Assembly (NCBI GenBank): GCA_902583345.1
Contig: CACHVT010000006.1
Location: 1 to 47,740, forward strand
Origin: an uncultured Pelagibacteraceae bacterium
GTDB taxonomy: Bacteria; Pseudomonadota; Alphaproteobacteria; Pelagibacterales; Pelagibacteraceae
Length of the DNA stretch: 47,740 nt
Reading direction: 5' to 3'
This document shows, piece after piece, positions 16,915 through 24,514 of the stretch. The notes under the pieces were generated by a model. That model made no database searches and had not been told where the DNA came from. It saw only the letters and a list, made by a program, of their open reading frames with translations. The stretch's first letter is position 1. The number at the start of each line of letters is the position of its first letter. A program made the translations under genes and the position numbers.

Positions 16915-17751
16915 TTATTTTTTTGCTAATTTTGTTTTATCAGTATTTATTTTTTGTTGTTTTGCTATCAAATCAGAGAAAGTCTCTTGTTCGTTTAGCC
17001 ATTTACTATAATCTTGTTTGTCCTGGACTATTACACCACCTCTCATTGCGTAATGTCCTACTCCACAATACTCTACACATAAAACCTCAAACTCACCAGT
17101 TTTGTTAGGTTCAAACCAGTAATATGTTACAATTCCTGGTACAGCGTCCATTTTTGCTCTAAACTGTGGAACATACCAATTGTGAAGAACATCCACCGAT
17201 CGCAGTAAAATTTTAACAGGTTTATTATTTTCAAGATTTAATATATCACTTTGTATCATTACATCATCTTTTCCATAAGGATCGTCTAAATTTATTCCAA
17301 ATGGATTATCATCTGTAACATTCACAACTTGTGTAGTTCCCAGTTTACCATCTTCACCTGGAAGTCTATATTGCCATCCCCATTGCCACGCCATTACATC
17401 AACTTCAATTGCATTTTTAGGAACATTCACATAATTGTTCCAAATCACAAGTCCCGGAGCCAAAAGAGCTACTACACCAATTGTAGTGGCCCAAGTTAAA
17501 ATTTTTTCTAACTTTTTATCTTCAGGTTGATAATCAGCCTTACGGTCTTCTTTATAAGAGAATTTAAAAACACAATAAACCATAAAAAGGCATACAGCAA
17601 CAAACACTCCTCCACCAATCCAAAAAGTAAGTGTGATTGTATCATCCATGCCACCCCAATTAGAAGCAACATCAGTCCAATACCAAGGTGTGAATATGTG
17701 GAACAATATAGAGCCTAGAATGACTAAAAAAAATATAATACCTGGATGCAT
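16915..17751 (-). CDS. ctaC: Cytochrome c oxidase subunit II
   Basis: A 278-residue subunit with two membrane helices (about 5-20 and 45-65, with another hydrophobic stretch at 90-105) and a periplasmic CuA cupredoxin domain. CuA ligands are visible: His190 (LHNWYVPQF), Cys225, Glu227 and Cys229 (CVEYCG), His233 and Met236 (GVGHYAMRG). No CxxCH haem c motif follows, so it accepts electrons from a separate cytochrome c. It is the first gene of the minus-strand oxidase operon, and its start faces the 17752-17839 divergent promoter region. Confidence 0.97.
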   Translation of the reverse strand: MHPGIIFFLVILGSILFHIFTPWYWTDVASNWGGMDDTITLTFWIGGGVFVAVCLFMVYCVFKFSYKEDRKADYQPEDKKLEKILTWATTIGVVALLAPGLVIWNNYVNVPKNAIEVDVMAWQWGWQYRLPGEDGKLGTTQVVNVTDDNPFGINLDDPYGKDDVMIQSDILNLENNKPVKILLRSVDVLHNWYVPQFRAKMDAVPGIVTYYWFEPNKTGEFEVLCVEYCGVGHYAMRGGVIVQDKQDYSKWLNEQETFSDLIAKQQKINTDKTKLAKK

Positions 17752-17839
17752 AACGTTTATATAGAATAAATATAATATAATTACCTATGACAAAATGTCA
17801 TAAAAATCCTCTAAATAATCTAATATAATCAACAATTAT
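17752..17839. promoter_or_regulatory. Divergent promoter region with a perfect palindrome, ctaC / 63-aa gene
   Basis: An 88-base gap between divergent starts. TATGACA-AAA-TGTCATA at 17786-17802 is a perfect inverted repeat with 7-base arms and a 3-base spacer, shaped like a dimeric regulator site. On the minus strand several TATAAT-like hexamers lie between it and ctaC, so it would sit near the -35 zone of a ctaC promoter. On the plus strand TATAAT (17824-17829) ends only 10 bases before the ATG at 17840, giving an almost leaderless transcript if used. The regulator is unknown. Confidence 0.5.
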
Positions 17840-18031
17840 ATGCTTGGAAAACTAGGAATTTTAATCACAATACTCGTTTTAGTTTTACTTTTTTATCTTG
17901 TAATTTCTTTTGGCGCGGGAGCTTTTTCAAAGGATAAAACTAAACCAGAGACAAAAAAATATTTGAAGTCTGTGAATATACTTTTGGCTATAATTGCTAT
18001 CGTTGGGAGTTTATTAGTTTTTTTTCTTTGA
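17840..18031 (+). CDS. 63-residue twin-helix membrane protein next to the oxidase genes
   Basis: A small protein with two hydrophobic helices (about 3-27 and 46-63) joined by a charged loop (SKDKTKPETKKYLKS). This twin-transmembrane design resembles the small accessory proteins often found beside cox genes, such as the DUF2909 or HIG1-like groups, but I cannot assign it to either. It is divergent from ctaC and convergent with the subunit III-like gene, whose stop is two bases away. A role with the oxidase is inferred from position alone. Confidence 0.75.
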   Translation: MLGKLGILITILVLVLLFYLVISFGAGAFSKDKTKPETKKYLKSVNILLAIIAIVGSLLVFFL

Positions 18032-18033
18032 GT

Positions 18034-18714
18034 TTAAGAAATTAAAGACTTACACCAATCAATAAATGCATCATTAAAAATATAGATCATTAAAAAAAAT
18101 GCTAACCAAACAATTAGTAAAAATGTCCAATACCATGATAGAGCGGAGATACTTTTTTCTTCATCTAAGATTTTATTATTTTCAACTTTTAAAACTCTAG
18201 ATGAAACTTTTCCCCAAAAAAATAAGCCACCTAAAAGATGTAAACCATGTAGAGTAGTAAAAACATAAAATGATGAAAAATATGTATTAGTAGTTACATA
18301 ATTTCCACTTTCCATTAGCTGCATCCAAAAAATTATTTGACCAAAAAGAAATAAATAACTTAGTCCACCAACTATAATCAAATTTTTTTTAATCCTAGAT
18401 GTATCTTTTTTTTCCAAATCTTTCACAATTTTATAAAAAAAATAACTTACAAAAAAAAGAACAGTAGTATTTAACCATAATAAATTTGGCTTTAATAAAT
18501 ACATTGTATCTTGTCCTGGTGGAATTGAATAAATATATGCTGTGAAAATTAAACTAAATAAAACTGTTGCAATACCAAAAATTATTATTACTGCTGATTT
18601 CTGCGATGAGATATCAAAAGTTTTGCCTGGGTGCGAAGTGTCAATTGCCATTTGTTCCTTTTCCCAAGGTTTTTGCAACAATGTGCCAAAAAGTTTCTTT
18701 ATTATACCGCTCAT
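18034..18714 (-). CDS. Second cytochrome c oxidase subunit III-like protein
   Basis: A 226-residue membrane protein of the COX3 superfamily, clearly different from ctaE at 14322. Supporting segments are LFGQIIFWMQLMESGNY, SSFYVFTTLHGLHLLGGLFFW (the conserved THG/LHGxHxxGG patch) and the C-terminal ISALSWYWTFLLIVWLAFFLMIY. About five to six helices are expected after a polar N-terminal tail of 35 residues. It is separated from the main operon by the 63-aa gene and is divergent from sco. Two subunit-III-like genes with one subunit I recall the coxMNOP layout of some rhizobia (family knowledge). Confidence 0.85.
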   Translation of the reverse strand: MSGIIKKLFGTLLQKPWEKEQMAIDTSHPGKTFDISSQKSAVIIIFGIATVLFSLIFTAYIYSIPPGQDTMYLLKPNLLWLNTTVLFFVSYFFYKIVKDLEKKDTSRIKKNLIIVGGLSYLFLFGQIIFWMQLMESGNYVTTNTYFSSFYVFTTLHGLHLLGGLFFWGKVSSRVLKVENNKILDEEKSISALSWYWTFLLIVWLAFFLMIYIFNDAFIDWCKSLIS

Positions 18715-18750
18715 AAATTTTATATAATTACATATTTAATTTTATCAACT

Positions 18751-19335
18751 ATGAAAGTAAAAACATCTTTAATTGTAATAGCTGGTTGTTTGGGGATTTT
18801 TCTATTTGTGATGTTACCTATTTTTTTATCTGTACAAGAAAAGAAAGATGATTATGTCGCATCTCTACAAGGTTCAAAATTTTCACTCATAGACATGAAT
18901 AATAATACTATTACTGAAAAATCATTTGAAGGACCTTTAACTGCAATTTTTTTTGGCTTTACTAATTGCCCAGATGTATGTCCAATGACACTTAGTAAGA
19001 TGGATATTGTTTTAGAAAAATTAAAAAAAGAAAATAAATCTATTAAATTATTTTTTGTCAGCGTTGATTCTGAGAGAGATACACCCGAAGTTATTAAAGA
19101 ATATTTAAGCTCTTTTGAAACTAATTTTGTAGGAATTACAGGAAAAAAAGAAAAAATATTTTTACTTTATAAATCATGGGGTATTATTAGCCAAAAAGTA
19201 TTTACTGAAAATGGTGAATACAATATCGATCACAGTTCACCAGTTTTATTACTTAAAGATGGAAAATATGTTGCACGAATCTCACCACGTGATGACATTA
19301 AAAGATCAATAGAAATAATTAAAAAATATTTATAA
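18751..19335 (+). CDS. SCO1/SenC-type copper chaperone
   Basis: A 194-residue thioredoxin-fold protein anchored by one N-terminal helix (about 7-27) with its domain in the periplasm. It delivers copper to the CuA centre of cytochrome c oxidase. The copper site is Cys73 and Cys77 in FTNCPDVCPMTL, and His161 in NIDHSSPVLLL. I chose the ATG at 18751. An extension of the frame to 18631 would run 40 residues into the divergent subunit III-like gene and lacks family likeness. The location beside the oxidase genes fits its job. Confidence 0.94.
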   Translation: MKVKTSLIVIAGCLGIFLFVMLPIFLSVQEKKDDYVASLQGSKFSLIDMNNNTITEKSFEGPLTAIFFGFTNCPDVCPMTLSKMDIVLEKLKKENKSIKLFFVSVDSERDTPEVIKEYLSSFETNFVGITGKKEKIFLLYKSWGIISQKVFTENGEYNIDHSSPVLLLKDGKYVARISPRDDIKRSIEIIKKYL

Positions 19336-19336
19336 A

Positions 19337-20041
19337 TTAAATAATATAATTTATAATTGATAAAGCAGTAATAGCAGCAGTTTCGGACCTTAAAATATTT
19401 TCATTAATTTTTATTTGCTTAACATTTTCAAAAGATAAAATTTTATCCCTTTCCTTTTCAGAAAAATCTCCTTCTGGTCCAATTATAATACAAATAGGTT
19501 GATGTATTGTATTTCTAATTTCTATTTTCTTATTTTTTGCATTTAAATCTGTAAATATTAATTCAATTTTTTTTTTATTTTTATTTAAAAAGCTATCTAG
19601 TTTTTCACATTTATCTAGAACTGGAACATCAATACGATTTGATTGTTCGGCAGATTCAATAATTATTTTTTCTAACCTTTTACTGTTGATTTTTCTAACA
19701 ATAGATCTTTCAAATATAATCGGAATAAATTTTGTTACACCTAATTCGGTTGCTTTTTGTATCATAAAGTTAAAATAATTTGATTTAATGGGTGAGAAAG
19801 CCAACCATAAATCTCTTCTATTTTGCTTTTGTCTTATTAGTTTTGTAACTTTGAATTTTACTATACCTTTGGAAATCTCTTTTGTTTGCGCTTCCCACTC
19901 TCCGCTATTATTAAACACAGAAAAAACTTCGTTTTTTTTAAGCCTCATAACTTTGCTGATATAATGAGACTGTGATTTATTTAGATTTGTTATCAAATTT
20001 TGTGATAAACTTTCAGAAAAAAATAATCTAATATTACTCAT
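19337..20041 (-). CDS. rsmE: 16S rRNA (uracil-1498-N3)-methyltransferase RsmE
   Basis: A 234-residue SPOUT methyltransferase that modifies U1498 of 16S rRNA. The N-terminal PUA-like part includes SQSHYISKVMRLKKNEVFSV. The C-terminal knotted domain has the SAM-binding segments IIGPEGDFSEKERD and ILRSETAAITALSII, both diagnostic. FSPIKSNYFNFMIQKATELG is also typical. It is convergent with sco with only one base between stops, and divergent from the haloacid dehalogenase gene 17 bases away. Confidence 0.96.
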   Translation of the reverse strand: MSNIRLFFSESLSQNLITNLNKSQSHYISKVMRLKKNEVFSVFNNSGEWEAQTKEISKGIVKFKVTKLIRQKQNRRDLWLAFSPIKSNYFNFMIQKATELGVTKFIPIIFERSIVRKINSKRLEKIIIESAEQSNRIDVPVLDKCEKLDSFLNKNKKKIELIFTDLNAKNKKIEIRNTIHQPICIIIGPEGDFSEKERDKILSFENVKQIKINENILRSETAAITALSIINYII

Positions 20042-20058
20042 TATTTCTAAGTTAATTT

Positions 20059-20721
20059 ATGAAAAATATTAAAGCAATAATTTTTGATGCCTACGGAACA
20101 TTATTTGATGTTAATTCGGCAGCTAAAATGTGTAAAAACAAAATTGGAAACAAATGGGAGAGCTTTGCAAACTATTGGAGAACAACCCAATTAGAATATA
20201 CATGGTTAAGAAGTCTAATGGGTAATCACAAAAATTTTTGGCAGATTACAGAAGATAGCTTAGATAAAGCCATGAAAGCTTTTCAAATAGAAAGCAAAAT
20301 GAGGAATGAACTATTAGAATTGTATAAAATATTGTCACCATATCCTGAAGTAAAAGAAACACTAGAAAAACTTAGAGAGAAAAAATATAAATTGGCCTTA
20401 CTTTCAAATGGTACGCCTAATCTTTTAAATGAATTGGTTAAAAATAATAATTTGCAAAATTTATTTGATGATATTTTTTCTATTGAGGAAGTAGGAATTT
20501 TTAAGCCCAGCTCAAAAGTTTATGATATACCAATCAAAAAATATAAAATACAAAAAGAAGAAGTAGCCTTTTTGAGCGCTAATACTTGGGATGTATCAGG
20601 GGGTGGAAATTATGGATATACTTCTATCTGGGTAAATAGAAATAATAATATTTTTGATAAATTAGATTTTATTCCAAATAAAGAAATTAAAAAACTTAAT
20701 GAATTGCTGGAGTTAATTTAA
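20059..20721 (+). CDS. Haloacid dehalogenase, type II (HAD superfamily)
   Basis: A 220-residue cytoplasmic hydrolase. The nucleophile is Asp10 in IFDAYGTLFDV. The second motif is LLSNGTPNLL, a lysine lies in FKPSSKVYD, and the last acidic motif is FLSANTWDVSGGGNYGYTSIWVNR. That SxNxWDxxGA-like block is characteristic of L-2-haloacid dehalogenases rather than phosphatases. It would replace a halogen on short 2-haloacids with hydroxyl. The natural substrate in a marine cell is unknown. It appears to be a single-gene unit. Confidence 0.9.
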   Translation: MKNIKAIIFDAYGTLFDVNSAAKMCKNKIGNKWESFANYWRTTQLEYTWLRSLMGNHKNFWQITEDSLDKAMKAFQIESKMRNELLELYKILSPYPEVKETLEKLREKKYKLALLSNGTPNLLNELVKNNNLQNLFDDIFSIEEVGIFKPSSKVYDIPIKKYKIQKEEVAFLSANTWDVSGGGNYGYTSIWVNRNNNIFDKLDFIPNKEIKKLNELLELI

Positions 20722-20753
20722 AAGTAGCGATGATTTAACATCTTTTATAAATG

Positions 20754-20790
20754 TATTGGTTTAAAATATAGTAACAATTTCTAACCAATA
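20754..20790. repeat. Perfect 8-bp inverted repeat ahead of the small CxxC gene
   Basis: TATTGGTT (20754-20761) and AACCAATA (20783-20790) are exact reverse complements separated by 21 A/T-rich bases. The right arm ends 12 bases before the ATG at 20802, abutting the ribosome site GGAGAAG. It could be a protein operator or an RNA hairpin that covers the ribosome site. The spacer contains possible -10 sequences (AATATA). Confidence 0.45.
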
Positions 20791-20801
20791 TGGAGAAGAT
20801 A

Positions 20802-20990
20802 ATGGCTGATAAAATTGATGTTAAGTTCGAAATTTACTCTGATACAGATAAAATGTTAGAGGAAATTACAAATAAATATGAATTACCAGACAAGTCGAAA
20901 GCATTAAGATGCTTACTAGATTATGCAGAGGAAAAAGAAGATGAATGGGATGAAATGTTTGCAACAGTTCGTTGCAATAGATGTGGATAA
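20802..20990 (+). CDS. 62-residue protein with C-terminal CxxC, unknown
   Basis: A short acidic cytoplasmic protein. It starts MADKIDVKFEIYSDTDKMLE, has a predicted strand followed by two helices (about 16-26 and 31-53), and ends RCNRCG with Cys58 and Cys61. The strand-helix-helix shape loosely recalls a ribbon-helix-helix fold, but this is a guess. The CxxC tail could bind metal or be redox-active. I chose the ATG at 20802 because GGAGAAG lies just upstream; the in-frame ATG at 20790 would place that sequence inside the gene. I do not recognise a family. Confidence 0.75.
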   Translation: MADKIDVKFEIYSDTDKMLEEITNKYELPDKSKALRCLLDYAEEKEDEWDEMFATVRCNRCG

Positions 20991-21006
20991 TTATTAAGTT
21001 TTTAAC

Positions 21007-21387
21007 ATGCTAAATATATTTGATTTAATTGGAAGAATTCTCATATCTCTTATTTTTTTATTAAGTGGATTTCATAAAATAACAAACTATGAGGGGACTA
21101 TTTTATGGATGGAAGGTTTTGGGTTATCAGATTTTTTATTAATTCCTGCAATTATTTTAGAAGTAGTTGCCCCAGTTTTAATTATTGTTGGTTACCATGT
21201 TAGAGTCTCAGCAGCTTTTTTATCTATTTTTTGTATTGGTACAGCAATAATATTTCATAATGATTTTTCAAACCAAATACAATTTATTGCATTCATGAAG
21301 AACTTTGCTTTGGCAGGTGGATTTTTATTTTTAGTTGTTAATGGGGCAAGAGATTTAAGTTTGGATAAAAAATTAAGAAAAAAATGA
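21007..21387 (+). CDS. DoxX family membrane protein
   Basis: A 126-residue protein with four helices. The family pattern is visible: IGRILISLIFLLSGFHKI at the N-terminus, GLSDFLLIPAIILEVVAPVLIIVGY in the middle, and MKNFALAGGFLFLVVNGARDLSLD at the end. DoxX proteins are linked to quinone or redox and oxidative stress functions, but the exact role is not settled. The stop overlaps the start of the pirin gene (ATGA), suggesting a DoxX-pirin-oxidoreductase operon. That pairing of DoxX and pirin is common in proteobacteria. Confidence 0.9.
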   Translation: MLNIFDLIGRILISLIFLLSGFHKITNYEGTILWMEGFGLSDFLLIPAIILEVVAPVLIIVGYHVRVSAAFLSIFCIGTAIIFHNDFSNQIQFIAFMKNFALAGGFLFLVVNGARDLSLDKKLRKK

Positions 21388-22220
21388 GCAAGGTCGAAAT
21401 CAAACAAATCATAAAACCTTTGCCAACTTCCGATGGTGCTGGCGTTAAATTAAAAAGAAGTATAGGAATTAAGCCTAATTACTTTGATCCTTTCTTGATG
21501 CTAGATGAATTTGGCTCGAACAACAAAGATGATTTTATTGCAGGATTCCCAGCTCATCCACATAGAGGTATTGAAACAGTAACTTATATGCTTCAAGGTG
21601 AGTTTGAACATAAAGATAGTACAGGAGCGAGAGGTAGAATGAAATCTGGAGATGTTCAATGGATGAAAACTGGAAGTGGAATTATTCACTCCGAAATGCC
21701 AGCTACTTCGAGTGGAAAACTTCATGGATTTCAATTATGGATTAATATGCCCTCTAGAATGAAAATGAATAAACCTGATTATATTTATATTGATTCAGAT
21801 GAAATTAAAATTCATAAAGATAATGAAAAAAAAGTAAAAGTTATAGCCGGAAAGTATAAAAATACCGAAGGACCTATTAAAAAACATAACCTAAAACCAA
21901 TTTATCTTGATATAGAATTAAAAAAGGATAAAGAATTTATTTTTGAATTACCTTTAACACACAATTCTTTTATTTATTTAATTGATGGAGAAATAGAAGT
22001 TGGGAAAAAAAAACATGATAAAGTCAAAAACTCAACTTTGATTTTATTGACCAAAGGTGAAAATCTTCGAGTTTCTGCTTTAACTCAAGCCAAATTTTTA
22101 CTAGTATCTGGAAATCCAATAGGAGAAAAAATTGCAAGAGGTGGGCCATTTGTTATGAATACAAAATCTGAAATTCTTGAAGCGATAAATGATTACAACA
22201 ATGGAACTTTTGTAAAGTAG
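21384..22220 (+). CDS. Pirin family protein
   Basis: A 278-residue bicupin. The N-terminal cupin has the metal motif FPAHPHRGIETVTYMLQG and the following SGDVQWMKTGSGIIHSEMP, which supply the His/Glu ligands of pirins. The C-terminal cupin is more diverged and begins near residue 165. Bacterial pirins can have quercetinase activity or bind metabolic enzymes; which applies here cannot be seen. It overlaps DoxX by 4 bases and is followed immediately by a GTG-started oxidoreductase. Confidence 0.93.
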   Translation: MSKVEIKQIIKPLPTSDGAGVKLKRSIGIKPNYFDPFLMLDEFGSNNKDDFIAGFPAHPHRGIETVTYMLQGEFEHKDSTGARGRMKSGDVQWMKTGSGIIHSEMPATSSGKLHGFQLWINMPSRMKMNKPDYIYIDSDEIKIHKDNEKKVKVIAGKYKNTEGPIKKHNLKPIYLDIELKKDKEFIFELPLTHNSFIYLIDGEIEVGKKKHDKVKNSTLILLTKGENLRVSALTQAKFLLVSGNPIGEKIARGGPFVMNTKSEILEAINDYNNGTFVK

Positions 22221-23194
22221 TGAAAGCAATTGAAATAAAAAAAACGGGTGGACCTGAGGTATTAGAGCTTAAGGATATTAAGCTTGGTGAGCCTAAGGAA
22301 AACGAGGTCCTAATTAAACATGCTGCAATCGGTTTGAATTACATTGATACATATCATAGATCTGGGCTATACTCAGTTCCACTTCCATCAGGCATTGGTT
22401 TGGAAGCATCTGGTGTAATTGAAAAAGTTGGTAAAGATGTAAATAATTTTAAAGAAGGAGACAAAGTTTCTTATGCAGCTGCTCCAATCGGTTCCTACTC
22501 GACCCACAGAATTTACCCAACTAAAAATTTAGTCAAAGTGCCAGATGGAATAGATTTAGAAGTTGTTGCAACATTGATGACAAAAGGGCTTACCACTTTT
22601 TACCTTTTACACAAAACTTATCCTGTAAAATCTGGCCAGAAAATATTATTTCATGCTGCCGCTGGAGGTGTTGGGCAAATTTTTTGCCAGTGGGCAAAAA
22701 GTTTAGGTTGTGAAGTAGTTGGTACTGTAGGGTCAGATGAAAAAATTGAAATTGCAAAAAAATATGGATGTTCTCATGTAATAAATTATTCAAAAGAAGA
22801 TTTTAAAAAGAAAGTAATGGAAATCACGTGCGATGAAGGTTTGCCAGTTGTTTATGATGGTGTTGGAAAAGTTACAATGGAAAAATCTTTAGGATGCTTA
22901 AAGATGAAAGGAACATTTGTATCATTTGGGAATGCGTCTGGAAAGCTTGACCCATTAGATGTTGGGAAATTAATTGCTCCAAAAGGCCTGTATCTTACAA
23001 GACCAAGCATAGCTCATTATACGAGTACAAGAGACGACCTCGATGAAGCATCAAAAAAACTATTTGATATGGTTAAAACAAAAAAAGTAAAAATTGATAT
23101 TTTCAAAAAATATTCTTTAAAAGATGCTATAGTTGCACACAAAGATTTAGAAAGTAGAAAAATTATTGGACCTGCAATAATTGTTCCCAATTAA
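22220..23194 (+). CDS. qor: NADPH:quinone oxidoreductase, zinc-independent MDR family
   Basis: A 324-residue medium-chain dehydrogenase/reductase. The N-terminal domain has GLNYIDTYHRSGLYSVPLP, and the cofactor fold has FHAAAGGVGQIFCQWAKSLG near residue 150. There are no zinc ligands, as in QOR. It would reduce quinones with NADPH. The start is GTG, overlapping the last base of the pirin stop, so it is translationally coupled. The gene ends with a 4-base convergent overlap with the DUF2721 gene. Confidence 0.9.
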   Translation: MKAIEIKKTGGPEVLELKDIKLGEPKENEVLIKHAAIGLNYIDTYHRSGLYSVPLPSGIGLEASGVIEKVGKDVNNFKEGDKVSYAAAPIGSYSTHRIYPTKNLVKVPDGIDLEVVATLMTKGLTTFYLLHKTYPVKSGQKILFHAAAGGVGQIFCQWAKSLGCEVVGTVGSDEKIEIAKKYGCSHVINYSKEDFKKKVMEITCDEGLPVVYDGVGKVTMEKSLGCLKMKGTFVSFGNASGKLDPLDVGKLIAPKGLYLTRPSIAHYTSTRDDLDEASKKLFDMVKTKKVKIDIFKKYSLKDAIVAHKDLESRKIIGPAIIVPN

Positions 23195-23595
23195 TCTATT
23201 TTAACATCCATATCAGACATGTGTAAATTTAAAGCATTTGTAGATATTTGAATCTCTCTAATAAAAAAAATAATAGAAATGATCATAGACAGACAGCATG
23301 ATCCAAAAATCACTCTTGCTACAAAAAATTCATCTAAGTAGAGCGCAAATACAGTCAACATATTAAATAAAAAGCCAAATGCTGCAAACATTATTGTCCA
23401 CCTAAGTATTGAAATTCTACTACTTAGGTTAATAAACTGCTTTTTCCATTCGGGTGGTATATGTTTTTCATAAACATGCTCATCATGAAGCTCTCTTATA
23501 AGTTTGCTTAAAGTATGAAATCTGTTGCTATAAACACTCATTAACAATGGTATAGCAGGAAACATCAAAGCTGTTACTGTATAATCAATATTCAT
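23191..23595 (-). CDS. DUF2721 family membrane protein
   Basis: A 134-residue protein with an N-terminal helix (about 5-20), a soluble linker rich in charged residues (25-60), and two helices (about 62-87 and 91-112). The segments LMSVYSNRFHTLSKLIREL and SSRISILRWTIMFAAFGFLFN match what is known of DUF2721 proteins. Their function is unknown. The gene is divergent from ubiA across 52 bases. Confidence 0.85.
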   Translation of the reverse strand: MNIDYTVTALMFPAIPLLMSVYSNRFHTLSKLIRELHDEHVYEKHIPPEWKKQFINLSSRISILRWTIMFAAFGFLFNMLTVFALYLDEFFVARVIFGSCCLSMIISIIFFIREIQISTNALNLHMSDMDVKID

Positions 23596-23647
23596 ACGAA
23601 TCAGTTTGATTATGAATCTAGGCTTTGCTATTTACAAGTAAATTCTA

Positions 23648-24514
23648 ATGAAACATCTAAATCTTTTTATAGAACTTACTCGTTTAAAAAAACCAATAGG
23701 CTTTATGCTATTATTTTGGCCATGTGCATGGGGTCTTACAATTGCTTATGATTTTTCTAATAATCTTAATGCTTATTTTTTTAACTTATTTTTATTTTTA
23801 TCTGGCTCAGTTTTGATGAGATCAGCTGGTTGTATAATTAACGATATATCAGATAAAAAATTTGATTTAAAAGTTGAAAGAACCAAAAATAGACCTGTAG
23901 CATCTGGAAAAATTTCTATCAAACTTGCATTATTTTATGCATTGATACTATGTACTTTAGCATTTTTAGTATTAATTAATTTTAATTTTTTAGTTATTAT
24001 TCTTGCTATTGGATCTATGCCTTTTGCTTTTACCTATCCATTAATGAAAAGATATACATATTGGCCTCAACTATTTTTAGGAATAACATTTAACTATGGT
24101 TTAGTTCTTGGTTGGTTATCAGTTAGTAATGAATTTAACTATATTCCAATAATTTTTTACATTGGAGCCATATTTTGGACACTTGGATACGACACAATAT
24201 ATGGATTTCAAGACTTAAAAGATGACGAAATAATAGGAATAAAATCAACTTCAATTAAATTCAAAAATAATCCAATTAATTTTTTATTAACATGTTACAC
24301 AATTCTTATAATGGTTTTAATATCTTTGGGATTTATGATGAATTTTAACTATATATATTTTTTATTTTTGATCGTGCCCATTATACATTTAATTTTTTTT
24401 CAAATAAAAAAATTAAATATTCAAGATCCAAAAAATTGTTTGGGGATTTTTAAGAGCAATAATCTTCTTGGATTATTAATTTTTATGAATATTTTGATAG
24501 GAAAATTAGTTTAA
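23648..24514 (+). CDS. ubiA: 4-hydroxybenzoate polyprenyltransferase (UbiA)
   Basis: A 288-residue membrane prenyltransferase for ubiquinone synthesis. The two Asp-rich sites are present: NDISDKKFDLKVERTKNRP and YDTIYGFQDLKDDEIIGIKS, the latter containing the bacterial UbiA motif DxxD. The N-terminus LTRLKKPIGFMLLFWPCAWG is characteristic of the 4-hydroxybenzoate type rather than haem O synthase. It begins a 5.6-kb forward run with the lipid A genes, overlapping the ABC exporter gene by one base. Confidence 0.95.
   Translation: MKHLNLFIELTRLKKPIGFMLLFWPCAWGLTIAYDFSNNLNAYFFNLFLFLSGSVLMRSAGCIINDISDKKFDLKVERTKNRPVASGKISIKLALFYALILCTLAFLVLINFNFLVIILAIGSMPFAFTYPLMKRYTYWPQLFLGITFNYGLVLGWLSVSNEFNYIPIIFYIGAIFWTLGYDTIYGFQDLKDDEIIGIKSTSIKFKNNPINFLLTCYTILIMVLISLGFMMNFNYIYFLFLIVPIIHLIFFQIKKLNIQDPKNCLGIFKSNNLLGLLIFMNILIGKLV

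Noticed and set aside
18631-18750. Extended N-terminus for the SCO protein
   Set aside because: The extra 40 residues are antisense to the divergent subunit III-like gene, and the ATG at 18751 gives a normal membrane anchor.
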